NCBI GenBank assembly: GCA_964035575.1
Contig: OZ037882.1
Coordinates: 558,001 to 622,000, forward strand
Direction: 5' to 3'
From: Rhynchopus sp. YZ270_cl-10
Lineage: Eukaryota > Euglenozoa > Diplonemea > Diplonemida > Diplonemidae
DNA length: 64,000 bases
Positions 44,821 to 57,100 of this stretch are shown here, piece after piece (position 1 is the stretch's first letter; the number at the start of each line of letters is the position of its first letter). Position numbers and translations under genes: made by a program. Under the pieces are notes generated by a model. It had not been told where the DNA came from, ran no database searches, and saw only the letters and a list, made by a program, of their open reading frames with translations.

Positions 44821-44949
44821 TCACTTTATCTCCCTCCTGCTCACTTTATCTCCCTGCTGCTCACTTTATCTCCCTCCTGCTCACTTTATCTCCCTCCTGC
44901 TCACTTTATCTCCCTGGGGAGATAAAGTGAGCAGGAGGGAGATAAAGTG
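44821..44949. repeat. 20-bp minisatellite ending in its own inverse
   Basis: Four units of TCACTTTATCTCCCTCCTGC (one with CTGCTGC), a shortened fifth, then GGGAGATAAAGTGAGCAGGA on the opposite strand sense. The end therefore folds back on the array. Confidence 0.85.
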
Positions 44950-45035
44950 GGTAAATTTTACACCCTATAGGGAATAATTTTTGCGTAAGGGAGGGTATAA
45001 AGTGTACCCTGAGGGATACAAAAAATTTTTTTTTC

Positions 45036-45189
45036 TGTGGGAAAAATTTTGTGATGTCGAAAAAAAAAAATTTTTTTTTGACGGTAGACGGTAGGTGGTC
45101 GACCGACGGTAGGTCGACTTGTCGACTGTTTTGACGGTAGGGTCGACAAAGTCGACTCCAGAGTCGACAGCTACCGACTTAGAGCCATG
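45036..45189. repeat. Right end of family C
   Basis: Contains AAAAATTTTGTGATGTCG (complement of the CGACATCAC motif), an A11T9 tract, then a GTCGAC-rich run with several GACGGTAG steps, and the terminal sequence CTACCGACTTAGAGCCATG. The GTCGAC palindromes echo GTCGACC in the left-end unit. Confidence 0.8.
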
Positions 45190-48100
45190 CCTCGGGACGT
45201 TTACCCAGCAAATATGGGTCTAATTCCCAAGGCTACCAATCCGACTTAAACCGACTCAGTAGGGTCAGGTCGGACCGACCCAAACCTACCCAGCAAAAAA
45301 GGTCAAAAAATAGATGTCAATTTTGAGACACTTTTTTTCCACTTTTTTACTTAGGGATTTTTCCGGGTACTTAGCGAAATTTTCGCCATCGAAAGCTGGC
45401 CCCTTCCACGGTCGCTGTGGCCTCGGGACGTTTACCCAGCAAATATGGGTCTAATTCCCAAGGCTACCAATCCGACTTAAACCGACTCAGTAGGGTCAGG
45501 TCGGACCGACCCAAACCTACCCAGCAAAAAAGGTCAAAAAATAGATGTCAATTTTGAGACACTTTTTTTCCACTTTTTTACTTAGGGATTTTTCCGGGTA
45601 CTTAGCGAAATTTTCGCCATCGAAAGCTGGCCCCTTCCACGGTCGCTGTGGCCTCGGGACGTTTACCCAGCAAATATGGGTCTAATTCCCAAGGCTACCA
45701 ATCCGACTTAAACCGACTCAGTAGGGTCAGGTCGGACCGACCCAAACCTACCCAGCAAAAAAGGTCAAAAAATAGATGTCAATTTTGAGACACTTTTTTT
45801 CCACTTTTTTACTTAGGGATTTTTCCGGGTACTTAGCGAAATTTTCGCCATCGAAAGCTGGCCCCTTCCACGGTCGCTGTGGCCTCGGGACGTTTACCCA
45901 GCAAATATGGGTCTAATTCCCAAGGCTACCAATCCGACTTAAACCGACTCAGTAGGGTCAGGTCGGACCGACCCAAACCTACCCAGCAAAAAAGGTCAAA
46001 AAATAGATGTCAATTTTGAGACACTTTTTTTCCACTTTTTTACTTAGGGATTTTTCCGGGTACTTAGCGAAATTTTCGCCATCGAAAGCTGGCCCCTTCC
46101 ACGGTCGCTGTGGCCTCGGGACGTTTACCCAGCAAATATGGGTCTAATTCCCAAGGCTACCAATCCGACTTAAACCGACTCAGTAGGGTCAGGTCGGACC
46201 GACCCAAACCTACCCAGCAAAAAAGGTCAAAAAATAGATGTCAATTTTGAGACACTTTTTTTCCACTTTTTTACTTAGGGATTTTTCCGGGTACTTAGCG
46301 AAATTTTCGCCATCGAAAGCTGGCCCCTTCCACGGTCGCTGTGGCCTCGGGACGTTTACCCAGCAAATATGGGTCTAATTCCCAAGGCTACCAATCCGAC
46401 TTAAACCGACTCAGTAGGGTCAGGTCGGACCGACCCAAACCTACCCAGCAAAAAAGGTCAAAAAATAGATGTCAATTTTGAGACACTTTTTTTCCACTTT
46501 TTTACTTAGGGATTTTTCCGGGTACTTAGCGAAATTTTCGCCATCGAAAGCTGGCCCCTTCCACGGTCGCTGTGGCCTCGGGACGTTTACCCAGCAAATA
46601 TGGGTCTAATTCCCAAGGCTACCAATCCGACTTAAACCGACTCAGTAGGGTCAGGTCGGACCGACCCAAACCTACCCAGCAAAAAAGGTCAAAAAATAGA
46701 TGTCAATTTTGAGACACTTTTTTTCCACTTTTTTACTTAGGGATTTTTCCGGGTACTTAGCGAAATTTTCGCCATCGAAAGCTGGCCCCTTCCACGGTCG
46801 CTGTGGCCTCGGGACGTTTACCCAGCAAATATGGGTCTAATTCCCAAGGCTACCAATCCGACTTAAACCGACTCAGTAGGGTCAGGTCGGACCGACCCAA
46901 ACCTACCCAGCAAAAAAGGTCAAAAAATAGATGTCAATTTTGAGACACTTTTTTTCCACTTTTTTACTTAGGGATTTTTCCGGGTACTTAGCGAAATTTT
47001 CGCCATCGAAAGCTGGCCCCTTCCACGGTCGCTGTGGCCTCGGGACGTTTACCCAGCAAATATGGGTCTAATTCCCAAGGCTACCAATCCGACTTAAACC
47101 GACTCAGTAGGGTCAGGTCGGACCGACCCAAACCTACCCAGCAAAAAAGGTCAAAAAATAGATGTCAATTTTGAGACACTTTTTTTCCACTTTTTTACTT
47201 AGGGATTTTTCCGGGTACTTAGCGAAATTTTCGCCATCGAAAGCTGGCCCCTTCCACGGTCGCTGTGGCCTCGGGACGTTTACCCAGCAAATATGGGTCT
47301 AATTCCCAAGGCTACCAATCCGACTTAAACCGACTCAGTAGGGTCAGGTCGGACCGACCCAAACCTACCCAGCAAAAAAGGTCAAAAAATAGATGTCAAT
47401 TTTGAGACACTTTTTTTCCACTTTTTTACTTAGGGATTTTTCCGGGTACTTAGCGAAATTTTCGCCATCGAAAGCTGGCCCCTTCCACGGTCGCTGTGGC
47501 CTCGGGACGTTTACCCAGCAAATATGGGTCTAATTCCCAAGGCTACCAATCCGACTTAAACCGACTCAGTAGGGTCAGGTCGGACCGACCCAAACCTACC
47601 CAGCAAAAAAGGTCAAAAAATAGATGTCAATTTTGAGACACTTTTTTTCCACTTTTTTACTTAGGGATTTTTCCGGGTACTTAGCGAAATTTTCGCCATC
47701 GAAAGCTGGCCCCTTCCACGGTCGCTGTGGCCTCGGGACGTTTACCCAGCAAATATGGGTCTAATTCCCAAGGCTACCAATCCGACTTAAACCGACTCAG
47801 TAGGGTCAGGTCGGACCGACCCAAACCTACCCAGCAAAAAAGGTCAAAAAATAGATGTCAATTTTGAGACACTTTTTTTCCACTTTTTTACTTAGGGATT
47901 TTTCCGGGTACTTAGCGAAATTTTCGCCATCGAAAGCTGGCCCCTTCCACGGTCGCTGTGGCCTCGGGACGTTTACCCAGCAAATATGGGTCTAATTCCC
48001 AAGGCTACCAATCCGACTTAAACCGACTCAGTAGGGTCAGGTCGGACCGACCCAAACCTACCCAGCAAAAAAGGTCAAAAAATAGATGTCAATTTTGAGA

Positions 48101-51100
48101 CACTTTTTTTCCACTTTTTTACTTAGGGATTTTTCCGGGTACTTAGCGAAATTTTCGCCATCGAAAGCTGGCCCCTTCCACGGTCGCTGTGGCCTCGGGA
48201 CGTTTACCCAGCAAATATGGGTCTAATTCCCAAGGCTACCAATCCGACTTAAACCGACTCAGTAGGGTCAGGTCGGACCGACCCAAACCTACCCAGCAAA
48301 AAAGGTCAAAAAATAGATGTCAATTTTGAGACACTTTTTTTCCACTTTTTTACTTAGGGATTTTTCCGGGTACTTAGCGAAATTTTCGCCATCGAAAGCT
48401 GGCCCCTTCCACGGTCGCTGTGGCCTCGGGACGTTTACCCAGCAAATATGGGTCTAATTCCCAAGGCTACCAATCCGACTTAAACCGACTCAGTAGGGTC
48501 AGGTCGGACCGACCCAAACCTACCCAGCAAAAAAGGTCAAAAAATAGATGTCAATTTTGAGACACTTTTTTTCCACTTTTTTACTTAGGGATTTTTCCGG
48601 GTACTTAGCGAAATTTTCGCCATCGAAAGCTGGCCCCTTCCACGGTCGCTGTGGCCTCGGGACGTTTACCCAGCAAATATGGGTCTAATTCCCAAGGCTA
48701 CCAATCCGACTTAAACCGACTCAGTAGGGTCAGGTCGGACCGACCCAAACCTACCCAGCAAAAAAGGTCAAAAAATAGATGTCAATTTTGAGACACTTTT
48801 TTTCCACTTTTTTACTTAGGGATTTTTCCGGGTACTTAGCGAAATTTTCGCCATCGAAAGCTGGCCCCTTCCACGGTCGCTGTGGCCTCGGGACGTTTAC
48901 CCAGCAAATATGGGTCTAATTCCCAAGGCTACCAATCCGACTTAAACCGACTCAGTAGGGTCAGGTCGGACCGACCCAAACCTACCCAGCAAAAAAGGTC
49001 AAAAAATAGATGTCAATTTTGAGACACTTTTTTTCCACTTTTTTACTTAGGGATTTTTCCGGGTACTTAGCGAAATTTTCGCCATCGAAAGCTGGCCCCT
49101 TCCACGGTCGCTGTGGCCTCGGGACGTTTACCCAGCAAATATGGGTCTAATTCCCAAGGCTACCAATCCGACTTAAACCGACTCAGTAGGGTCAGGTCGG
49201 ACCGACCCAAACCTACCCAGCAAAAAAGGTCAAAAAATAGATGTCAATTTTGAGACACTTTTTTTCCACTTTTTTACTTAGGGATTTTTCCGGGTACTTA
49301 GCGAAATTTTCGCCATCGAAAGCTGGCCCCTTCCACGGTCGCTGTGGCCTCGGGACGTTTACCCAGCAAATATGGGTCTAATTCCCAAGGCTACCAATCC
49401 GACTTAAACCGACTCAGTAGGGTCAGGTCGGACCGACCCAAACCTACCCAGCAAAAAAGGTCAAAAAATAGATGTCAATTTTGAGACACTTTTTTTCCAC
49501 TTTTTTACTTAGGGATTTTTCCGGGTACTTAGCGAAATTTTCGCCATCGAAAGCTGGCCCCTTCCACGGTCGCTGTGGCCTCGGGACGTTTACCCAGCAA
49601 ATATGGGTCTAATTCCCAAGGCTACCAATCCGACTTAAACCGACTCAGTAGGGTCAGGTCGGACCGACCCAAACCTACCCAGCAAAAAAGGTCAAAAAAT
49701 AGATGTCAATTTTGAGACACTTTTTTTCCACTTTTTTACTTAGGGATTTTTCCGGGTACTTAGCGAAATTTTCGCCATCGAAAGCTGGCCCCTTCCACGG
49801 TCGCTGTGGCCTCGGGACGTTTACCCAGCAAATATGGGTCTAATTCCCAAGGCTACCAATCCGACTTAAACCGACTCAGTAGGGTCAGGTCGGACCGACC
49901 CAAACCTACCCAGCAAAAAAGGTCAAAAAATAGATGTCAATTTTGAGACACTTTTTTTCCACTTTTTTACTTAGGGATTTTTCCGGGTACTTAGCGAAAT
50001 TTTCGCCATCGAAAGCTGGCCCCTTCCACGGTCGCTGTGGCCTCGGGACGTTTACCCAGCAAATATGGGTCTAATTCCCAAGGCTACCAATCCGACTTAA
50101 ACCGACTCAGTAGGGTCAGGTCGGACCGACCCAAACCTACCCAGCAAAAAAGGTCAAAAAATAGATGTCAATTTTGAGACACTTTTTTTCCACTTTTTTA
50201 CTTAGGGATTTTTCCGGGTACTTAGCGAAATTTTCGCCATCGAAAGCTGGCCCCTTCCACGGTCGCTGTGGCCTCGGGACGTTTACCCAGCAAATATGGG
50301 TCTAATTCCCAAGGCTACCAATCCGACTTAAACCGACTCAGTAGGGTCAGGTCGGACCGACCCAAACCTACCCAGCAAAAAAGGTCAAAAAATAGATGTC
50401 AATTTTGAGACACTTTTTTTCCACTTTTTTACTTAGGGATTTTTCCGGGTACTTAGCGAAATTTTCGCCATCGAAAGCTGGCCCCTTCCACGGTCGCTGT
50501 GGCCTCGGGACGTTTACCCAGCAAATATGGGTCTAATTCCCAAGGCTACCAATCCGACTTAAACCGACTCAGTAGGGTCAGGTCGGACCGACCCAAACCT
50601 ACCCAGCAAAAAAGGTCAAAAAATAGATGTCAATTTTGAGACACTTTTTTTCCACTTTTTTACTTAGGGATTTTTCCGGGTACTTAGCGAAATTTTCGCC
50701 ATCGAAAGCTGGCCCCTTCCACGGTCGCTGTGGCCTCGGGACGTTTACCCAGCAAATATGGGTCTAATTCCCAAGGCTACCAATCCGACTTAAACCGACT
50801 CAGTAGGGTCAGGTCGGACCGACCCAAACCTACCCAGCAAAAAAGGTCAAAAAATAGATGTCAATTTTGAGACACTTTTTTTCCACTTTTTTACTTAGGG
50901 ATTTTTCCGGGTACTTAGCGAAATTTTCGCCATCGAAAGCTGGCCCCTTCCACGGTCGCTGTGGCCTCGGGACGTTTACCCAGCAAATATGGGTCTAATT
51001 CCCAAGGCTACCAATCCGACTTAAACCGACTCAGTAGGGTCAGGTCGGACCGACCCAAACCTACCCAGCAAAAAAGGTCAAAAAATAGATGTCAATTTTG

Positions 51101-54100
51101 AGACACTTTTTTTCCACTTTTTTACTTAGGGATTTTTCCGGGTACTTAGCGAAATTTTCGCCATCGAAAGCTGGCCCCTTCCACGGTCGCTGTGGCCTCG
51201 GGACGTTTACCCAGCAAATATGGGTCTAATTCCCAAGGCTACCAATCCGACTTAAACCGACTCAGTAGGGTCAGGTCGGACCGACCCAAACCTACCCAGC
51301 AAAAAAGGTCAAAAAATAGATGTCAATTTTGAGACACTTTTTTTCCACTTTTTTACTTAGGGATTTTTCCGGGTACTTAGCGAAATTTTCGCCATCGAAA
51401 GCTGGCCCCTTCCACGGTCGCTGTGGCCTCGGGACGTTTACCCAGCAAATATGGGTCTAATTCCCAAGGCTACCAATCCGACTTAAACCGACTCAGTAGG
51501 GTCAGGTCGGACCGACCCAAACCTACCCAGCAAAAAAGGTCAAAAAATAGATGTCAATTTTGAGACACTTTTTTTCCACTTTTTTACTTAGGGATTTTTC
51601 CGGGTACTTAGCGAAATTTTCGCCATCGAAAGCTGGCCCCTTCCACGGTCGCTGTGGCCTCGGGACGTTTACCCAGCAAATATGGGTCTAATTCCCAAGG
51701 CTACCAATCCGACTTAAACCGACTCAGTAGGGTCAGGTCGGACCGACCCAAACCTACCCAGCAAAAAAGGTCAAAAAATAGATGTCAATTTTGAGACACT
51801 TTTTTTCCACTTTTTTACTTAGGGATTTTTCCGGGTACTTAGCGAAATTTTCGCCATCGAAAGCTGGCCCCTTCCACGGTCGCTGTGGCCTCGGGACGTT
51901 TACCCAGCAAATATGGGTCTAATTCCCAAGGCTACCAATCCGACTTAAACCGACTCAGTAGGGTCAGGTCGGACCGACCCAAACCTACCCAGCAAAAAAG
52001 GTCAAAAAATAGATGTCAATTTTGAGACACTTTTTTTCCACTTTTTTACTTAGGGATTTTTCCGGGTACTTAGCGAAATTTTCGCCATCGAAAGCTGGCC
52101 CCTTCCACGGTCGCTGTGGCCTCGGGACGTTTACCCAGCAAATATGGGTCTAATTCCCAAGGCTACCAATCCGACTTAAACCGACTCAGTAGGGTCAGGT
52201 CGGACCGACCCAAACCTACCCAGCAAAAAAGGTCAAAAAATAGATGTCAATTTTGAGACACTTTTTTTCCACTTTTTTACTTAGGGATTTTTCCGGGTAC
52301 TTAGCGAAATTTTCGCCATCGAAAGCTGGCCCCTTCCACGGTCGCTGTGGCCTCGGGACGTTTACCCAGCAAATATGGGTCTAATTCCCAAGGCTACCAA
52401 TCCGACTTAAACCGACTCAGTAGGGTCAGGTCGGACCGACCCAAACCTACCCAGCAAAAAAGGTCAAAAAATAGATGTCAATTTTGAGACACTTTTTTTC
52501 CACTTTTTTACTTAGGGATTTTTCCGGGTACTTAGCGAAATTTTCGCCATCGAAAGCTGGCCCCTTCCACGGTCGCTGTGGCCTCGGGACGTTTACCCAG
52601 CAAATATGGGTCTAATTCCCAAGGCTACCAATCCGACTTAAACCGACTCAGTAGGGTCAGGTCGGACCGACCCAAACCTACCCAGCAAAAAAGGTCAAAA
52701 AATAGATGTCAATTTTGAGACACTTTTTTTCCACTTTTTTACTTAGGGATTTTTCCGGGTACTTAGCGAAATTTTCGCCATCGAAAGCTGGCCCCTTCCA
52801 CGGTCGCTGTGGCCTCGGGACGTTTACCCAGCAAATATGGGTCTAATTCCCAAGGCTACCAATCCGACTTAAACCGACTCAGTAGGGTCAGGTCGGACCG
52901 ACCCAAACCTACCCAGCAAAAAAGGTCAAAAAATAGATGTCAATTTTGAGACACTTTTTTTCCACTTTTTTACTTAGGGATTTTTCCGGGTACTTAGCGA
53001 AATTTTCGCCATCGAAAGCTGGCCCCTTCCACGGTCGCTGTGGCCTCGGGACGTTTACCCAGCAAATATGGGTCTAATTCCCAAGGCTACCAATCCGACT
53101 TAAACCGACTCAGTAGGGTCAGGTCGGACCGACCCAAACCTACCCAGCAAAAAAGGTCAAAAAATAGATGTCAATTTTGAGACACTTTTTTTCCACTTTT
53201 TTACTTAGGGATTTTTCCGGGTACTTAGCGAAATTTTCGCCATCGAAAGCTGGCCCCTTCCACGGTCGCTGTGGCCTCGGGACGTTTACCCAGCAAATAT
53301 GGGTCTAATTCCCAAGGCTACCAATCCGACTTAAACCGACTCAGTAGGGTCAGGTCGGACCGACCCAAACCTACCCAGCAAAAAAGGTCAAAAAATAGAT
53401 GTCAATTTTGAGACACTTTTTTTCCACTTTTTTACTTAGGGATTTTTCCGGGTACTTAGCGAAATTTTCGCCATCGAAAGCTGGCCCCTTCCACGGTCGC
53501 TGTGGCCTCGGGACGTTTACCCAGCAAATATGGGTCTAATTCCCAAGGCTACCAATCCGACTTAAACCGACTCAGTAGGGTCAGGTCGGACCGACCCAAA
53601 CCTACCCAGCAAAAAAGGTCAAAAAATAGATGTCAATTTTGAGACACTTTTTTTCCACTTTTTTACTTAGGGATTTTTCCGGGTACTTAGCGAAATTTTC
53701 GCCATCGAAAGCTGGCCCCTTCCACGGTCGCTGTGGCCTCGGGACGTTTACCCAGCAAATATGGGTCTAATTCCCAAGGCTACCAATCCGACTTAAACCG
53801 ACTCAGTAGGGTCAGGTCGGACCGACCCAAACCTACCCAGCAAAAAAGGTCAAAAAATAGATGTCAATTTTGAGACACTTTTTTTCCACTTTTTTACTTA
53901 GGGATTTTTCCGGGTACTTAGCGAAATTTTCGCCATCGAAAGCTGGCCCCTTCCACGGTCGCTGTGGCCTCGGGACGTTTACCCAGCAAATATGGGTCTA
54001 ATTCCCAAGGCTACCAATCCGACTTAAACCGACTCAGTAGGGTCAGGTCGGACCGACCCAAACCTACCCAGCAAAAAAGGTCAAAAAATAGATGTCAATT

Positions 54101-57100
54101 TTGAGACACTTTTTTTCCACTTTTTTACTTAGGGATTTTTCCGGGTACTTAGCGAAATTTTCGCCATCGAAAGCTGGCCCCTTCCACGGTCGCTGTGGCC
54201 TCGGGACGTTTACCCAGCAAATATGGGTCTAATTCCCAAGGCTACCAATCCGACTTAAACCGACTCAGTAGGGTCAGGTCGGACCGACCCAAACCTACCC
54301 AGCAAAAAAGGTCAAAAAATAGATGTCAATTTTGAGACACTTTTTTTCCACTTTTTTACTTAGGGATTTTTCCGGGTACTTAGCGAAATTTTCGCCATCG
54401 AAAGCTGGCCCCTTCCACGGTCGCTGTGGCCTCGGGACGTTTACCCAGCAAATATGGGTCTAATTCCCAAGGCTACCAATCCGACTTAAACCGACTCAGT
54501 AGGGTCAGGTCGGACCGACCCAAACCTACCCAGCAAAAAAGGTCAAAAAATAGATGTCAATTTTGAGACACTTTTTTTCCACTTTTTTACTTAGGGATTT
54601 TTCCGGGTACTTAGCGAAATTTTCGCCATCGAAAGCTGGCCCCTTCCACGGTCGCTGTGGCCTCGGGACGTTTACCCAGCAAATATGGGTCTAATTCCCA
54701 AGGCTACCAATCCGACTTAAACCGACTCAGTAGGGTCAGGTCGGACCGACCCAAACCTACCCAGCAAAAAAGGTCAAAAAATAGATGTCAATTTTGAGAC
54801 ACTTTTTTTCCACTTTTTTACTTAGGGATTTTTCCGGGTACTTAGCGAAATTTTCGCCATCGAAAGCTGGCCCCTTCCACGGTCGCTGTGGCCTCGGGAC
54901 GTTTACCCAGCAAATATGGGTCTAATTCCCAAGGCTACCAATCCGACTTAAACCGACTCAGTAGGGTCAGGTCGGACCGACCCAAACCTACCCAGCAAAA
55001 AAGGTCAAAAAATAGATGTCAATTTTGAGACACTTTTTTTCCACTTTTTTACTTAGGGATTTTTCCGGGTACTTAGCGAAATTTTCGCCATCGAAAGCTG
55101 GCCCCTTCCACGGTCGCTGTGGCCTCGGGACGTTTACCCAGCAAATATGGGTCTAATTCCCAAGGCTACCAATCCGACTTAAACCGACTCAGTAGGGTCA
55201 GGTCGGACCGACCCAAACCTACCCAGCAAAAAAGGTCAAAAAATAGATGTCAATTTTGAGACACTTTTTTTCCACTTTTTTACTTAGGGATTTTTCCGGG
55301 TACTTAGCGAAATTTTCGCCATCGAAAGCTGGCCCCTTCCACGGTCGCTGTGGCCTCGGGACGTTTACCCAGCAAATATGGGTCTAATTCCCAAGGCTAC
55401 CAATCCGACTTAAACCGACTCAGTAGGGTCAGGTCGGACCGACCCAAACCTACCCAGCAAAAAAGGTCAAAAAATAGATGTCAATTTTGAGACACTTTTT
55501 TTCCACTTTTTTACTTAGGGATTTTTCCGGGTACTTAGCGAAATTTTCGCCATCGAAAGCTGGCCCCTTCCACGGTCGCTGTGGCCTCGGGACGTTTACC
55601 CAGCAAATATGGGTCTAATTCCCAAGGCTACCAATCCGACTTAAACCGACTCAGTAGGGTCAGGTCGGACCGACCCAAACCTACCCAGCAAAAAAGGTCA
55701 AAAAATAGATGTCAATTTTGAGACACTTTTTTTCCACTTTTTTACTTAGGGATTTTTCCGGGTACTTAGCGAAATTTTCGCCATCGAAAGCTGGCCCCTT
55801 CCACGGTCGCTGTGGCCTCGGGACGTTTACCCAGCAAATATGGGTCTAATTCCCAAGGCTACCAATCCGACTTAAACCGACTCAGTAGGGTCAGGTCGGA
55901 CCGACCCAAACCTACCCAGCAAAAAAGGTCAAAAAATAGATGTCAATTTTGAGACACTTTTTTTCCACTTTTTTACTTAGGGATTTTTCCGGGTACTTAG
56001 CGAAATTTTCGCCATCGAAAGCTGGCCCCTTCCACGGTCGCTGTGGCCTCGGGACGTTTACCCAGCAAATATGGGTCTAATTCCCAAGGCTACCAATCCG
56101 ACTTAAACCGACTCAGTAGGGTCAGGTCGGACCGACCCAAACCTACCCAGCAAAAAAGGTCAAAAAATAGATGTCAATTTTGAGACACTTTTTTTCCACT
56201 TTTTTACTTAGGGATTTTTCCGGGTACTTAGCGAAATTTTCGCCATCGAAAGCTGGCCCCTTCCACGGTCGCTGTGGCCTCGGGACGTTTACCCAGCAAA
56301 TATGGGTCTAATTCCCAAGGCTACCAATCCGACTTAAACCGACTCAGTAGGGTCAGGTCGGACCGACCCAAACCTACCCAGCAAAAAAGGTCAAAAAATA
56401 GATGTCAATTTTGAGACACTTTTTTTCCACTTTTTTACTTAGGGATTTTTCCGGGTACTTAGCGAAATTTTCGCCATCGAAAGCTGGCCCCTTCCACGGT
56501 CGCTGTGGCCTCGGGACGTTTACCCAGCAAATATGGGTCTAATTCCCAAGGCTACCAATCCGACTTAAACCGACTCAGTAGGGTCAGGTCGGACCGACCC
56601 AAACCTACCCAGCAAAAAAGGTCAAAAAATAGATGTCAATTTTGAGACACTTTTTTTCCACTTTTTTACTTAGGGATTTTTCCGGGTACTTAGCGAAATT
56701 TTCGCCATCGAAAGCTGGCCCCTTCCACGGTCGCTGTGGCCTCGGGACGTTTACCCAGCAAATATGGGTCTAATTCCCAAGGCTACCAATCCGACTTAAA
56801 CCGACTCAGTAGGGTCAGGTCGGACCGACCCAAACCTACCCAGCAAAAAAGGTCAAAAAATAGATGTCAATTTTGAGACACTTTTTTTCCACTTTTTTAC
56901 TTAGGGATTTTTCCGGGTACTTAGCGAAATTTTCGCCATCGAAAGCTGGCCCCTTCCACGGTCGCTGTGGCCTCGGGACGTTTACCCAGCAAATATGGGT
57001 CTAATTCCCAAGGCTACCAATCCGACTTAAACCGACTCAGTAGGGTCAGGTCGGACCGACCCAAACCTACCCAGCAAAAAAGGTCAAAAAATAGATGTCA

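Larger units (their letters stand above)
37112..45189. mobile_element. Family C composite TIR element (8.1 kb) inside the 231-bp satellite
   Basis: Starts CATGGCTCTAAGTCGGTAG and ends with its exact reverse complement (45171-45189). Target duplication CCTCGGG lies at 37105-37111 and 45190-45196, inside the satellite phrase GTGGCCTCGGGACG. The left end carries GTACTTAGC (37249-37257) and the right end GTGATGTCG (45051-45059), which is the shared inner plan of families A and B read in reverse. The element has been swollen by a 175-bp tandem array, an embedded family B element with Crypton copy 2, and an 845-bp tandem duplication. No transposase gene recognised. Confidence 0.88.

Noticed and set aside
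37112-45189. Autonomous transposase inside family C
   Set aside because: No frame resembling a DDE transposase; the only enzyme gene belongs to the embedded Crypton.
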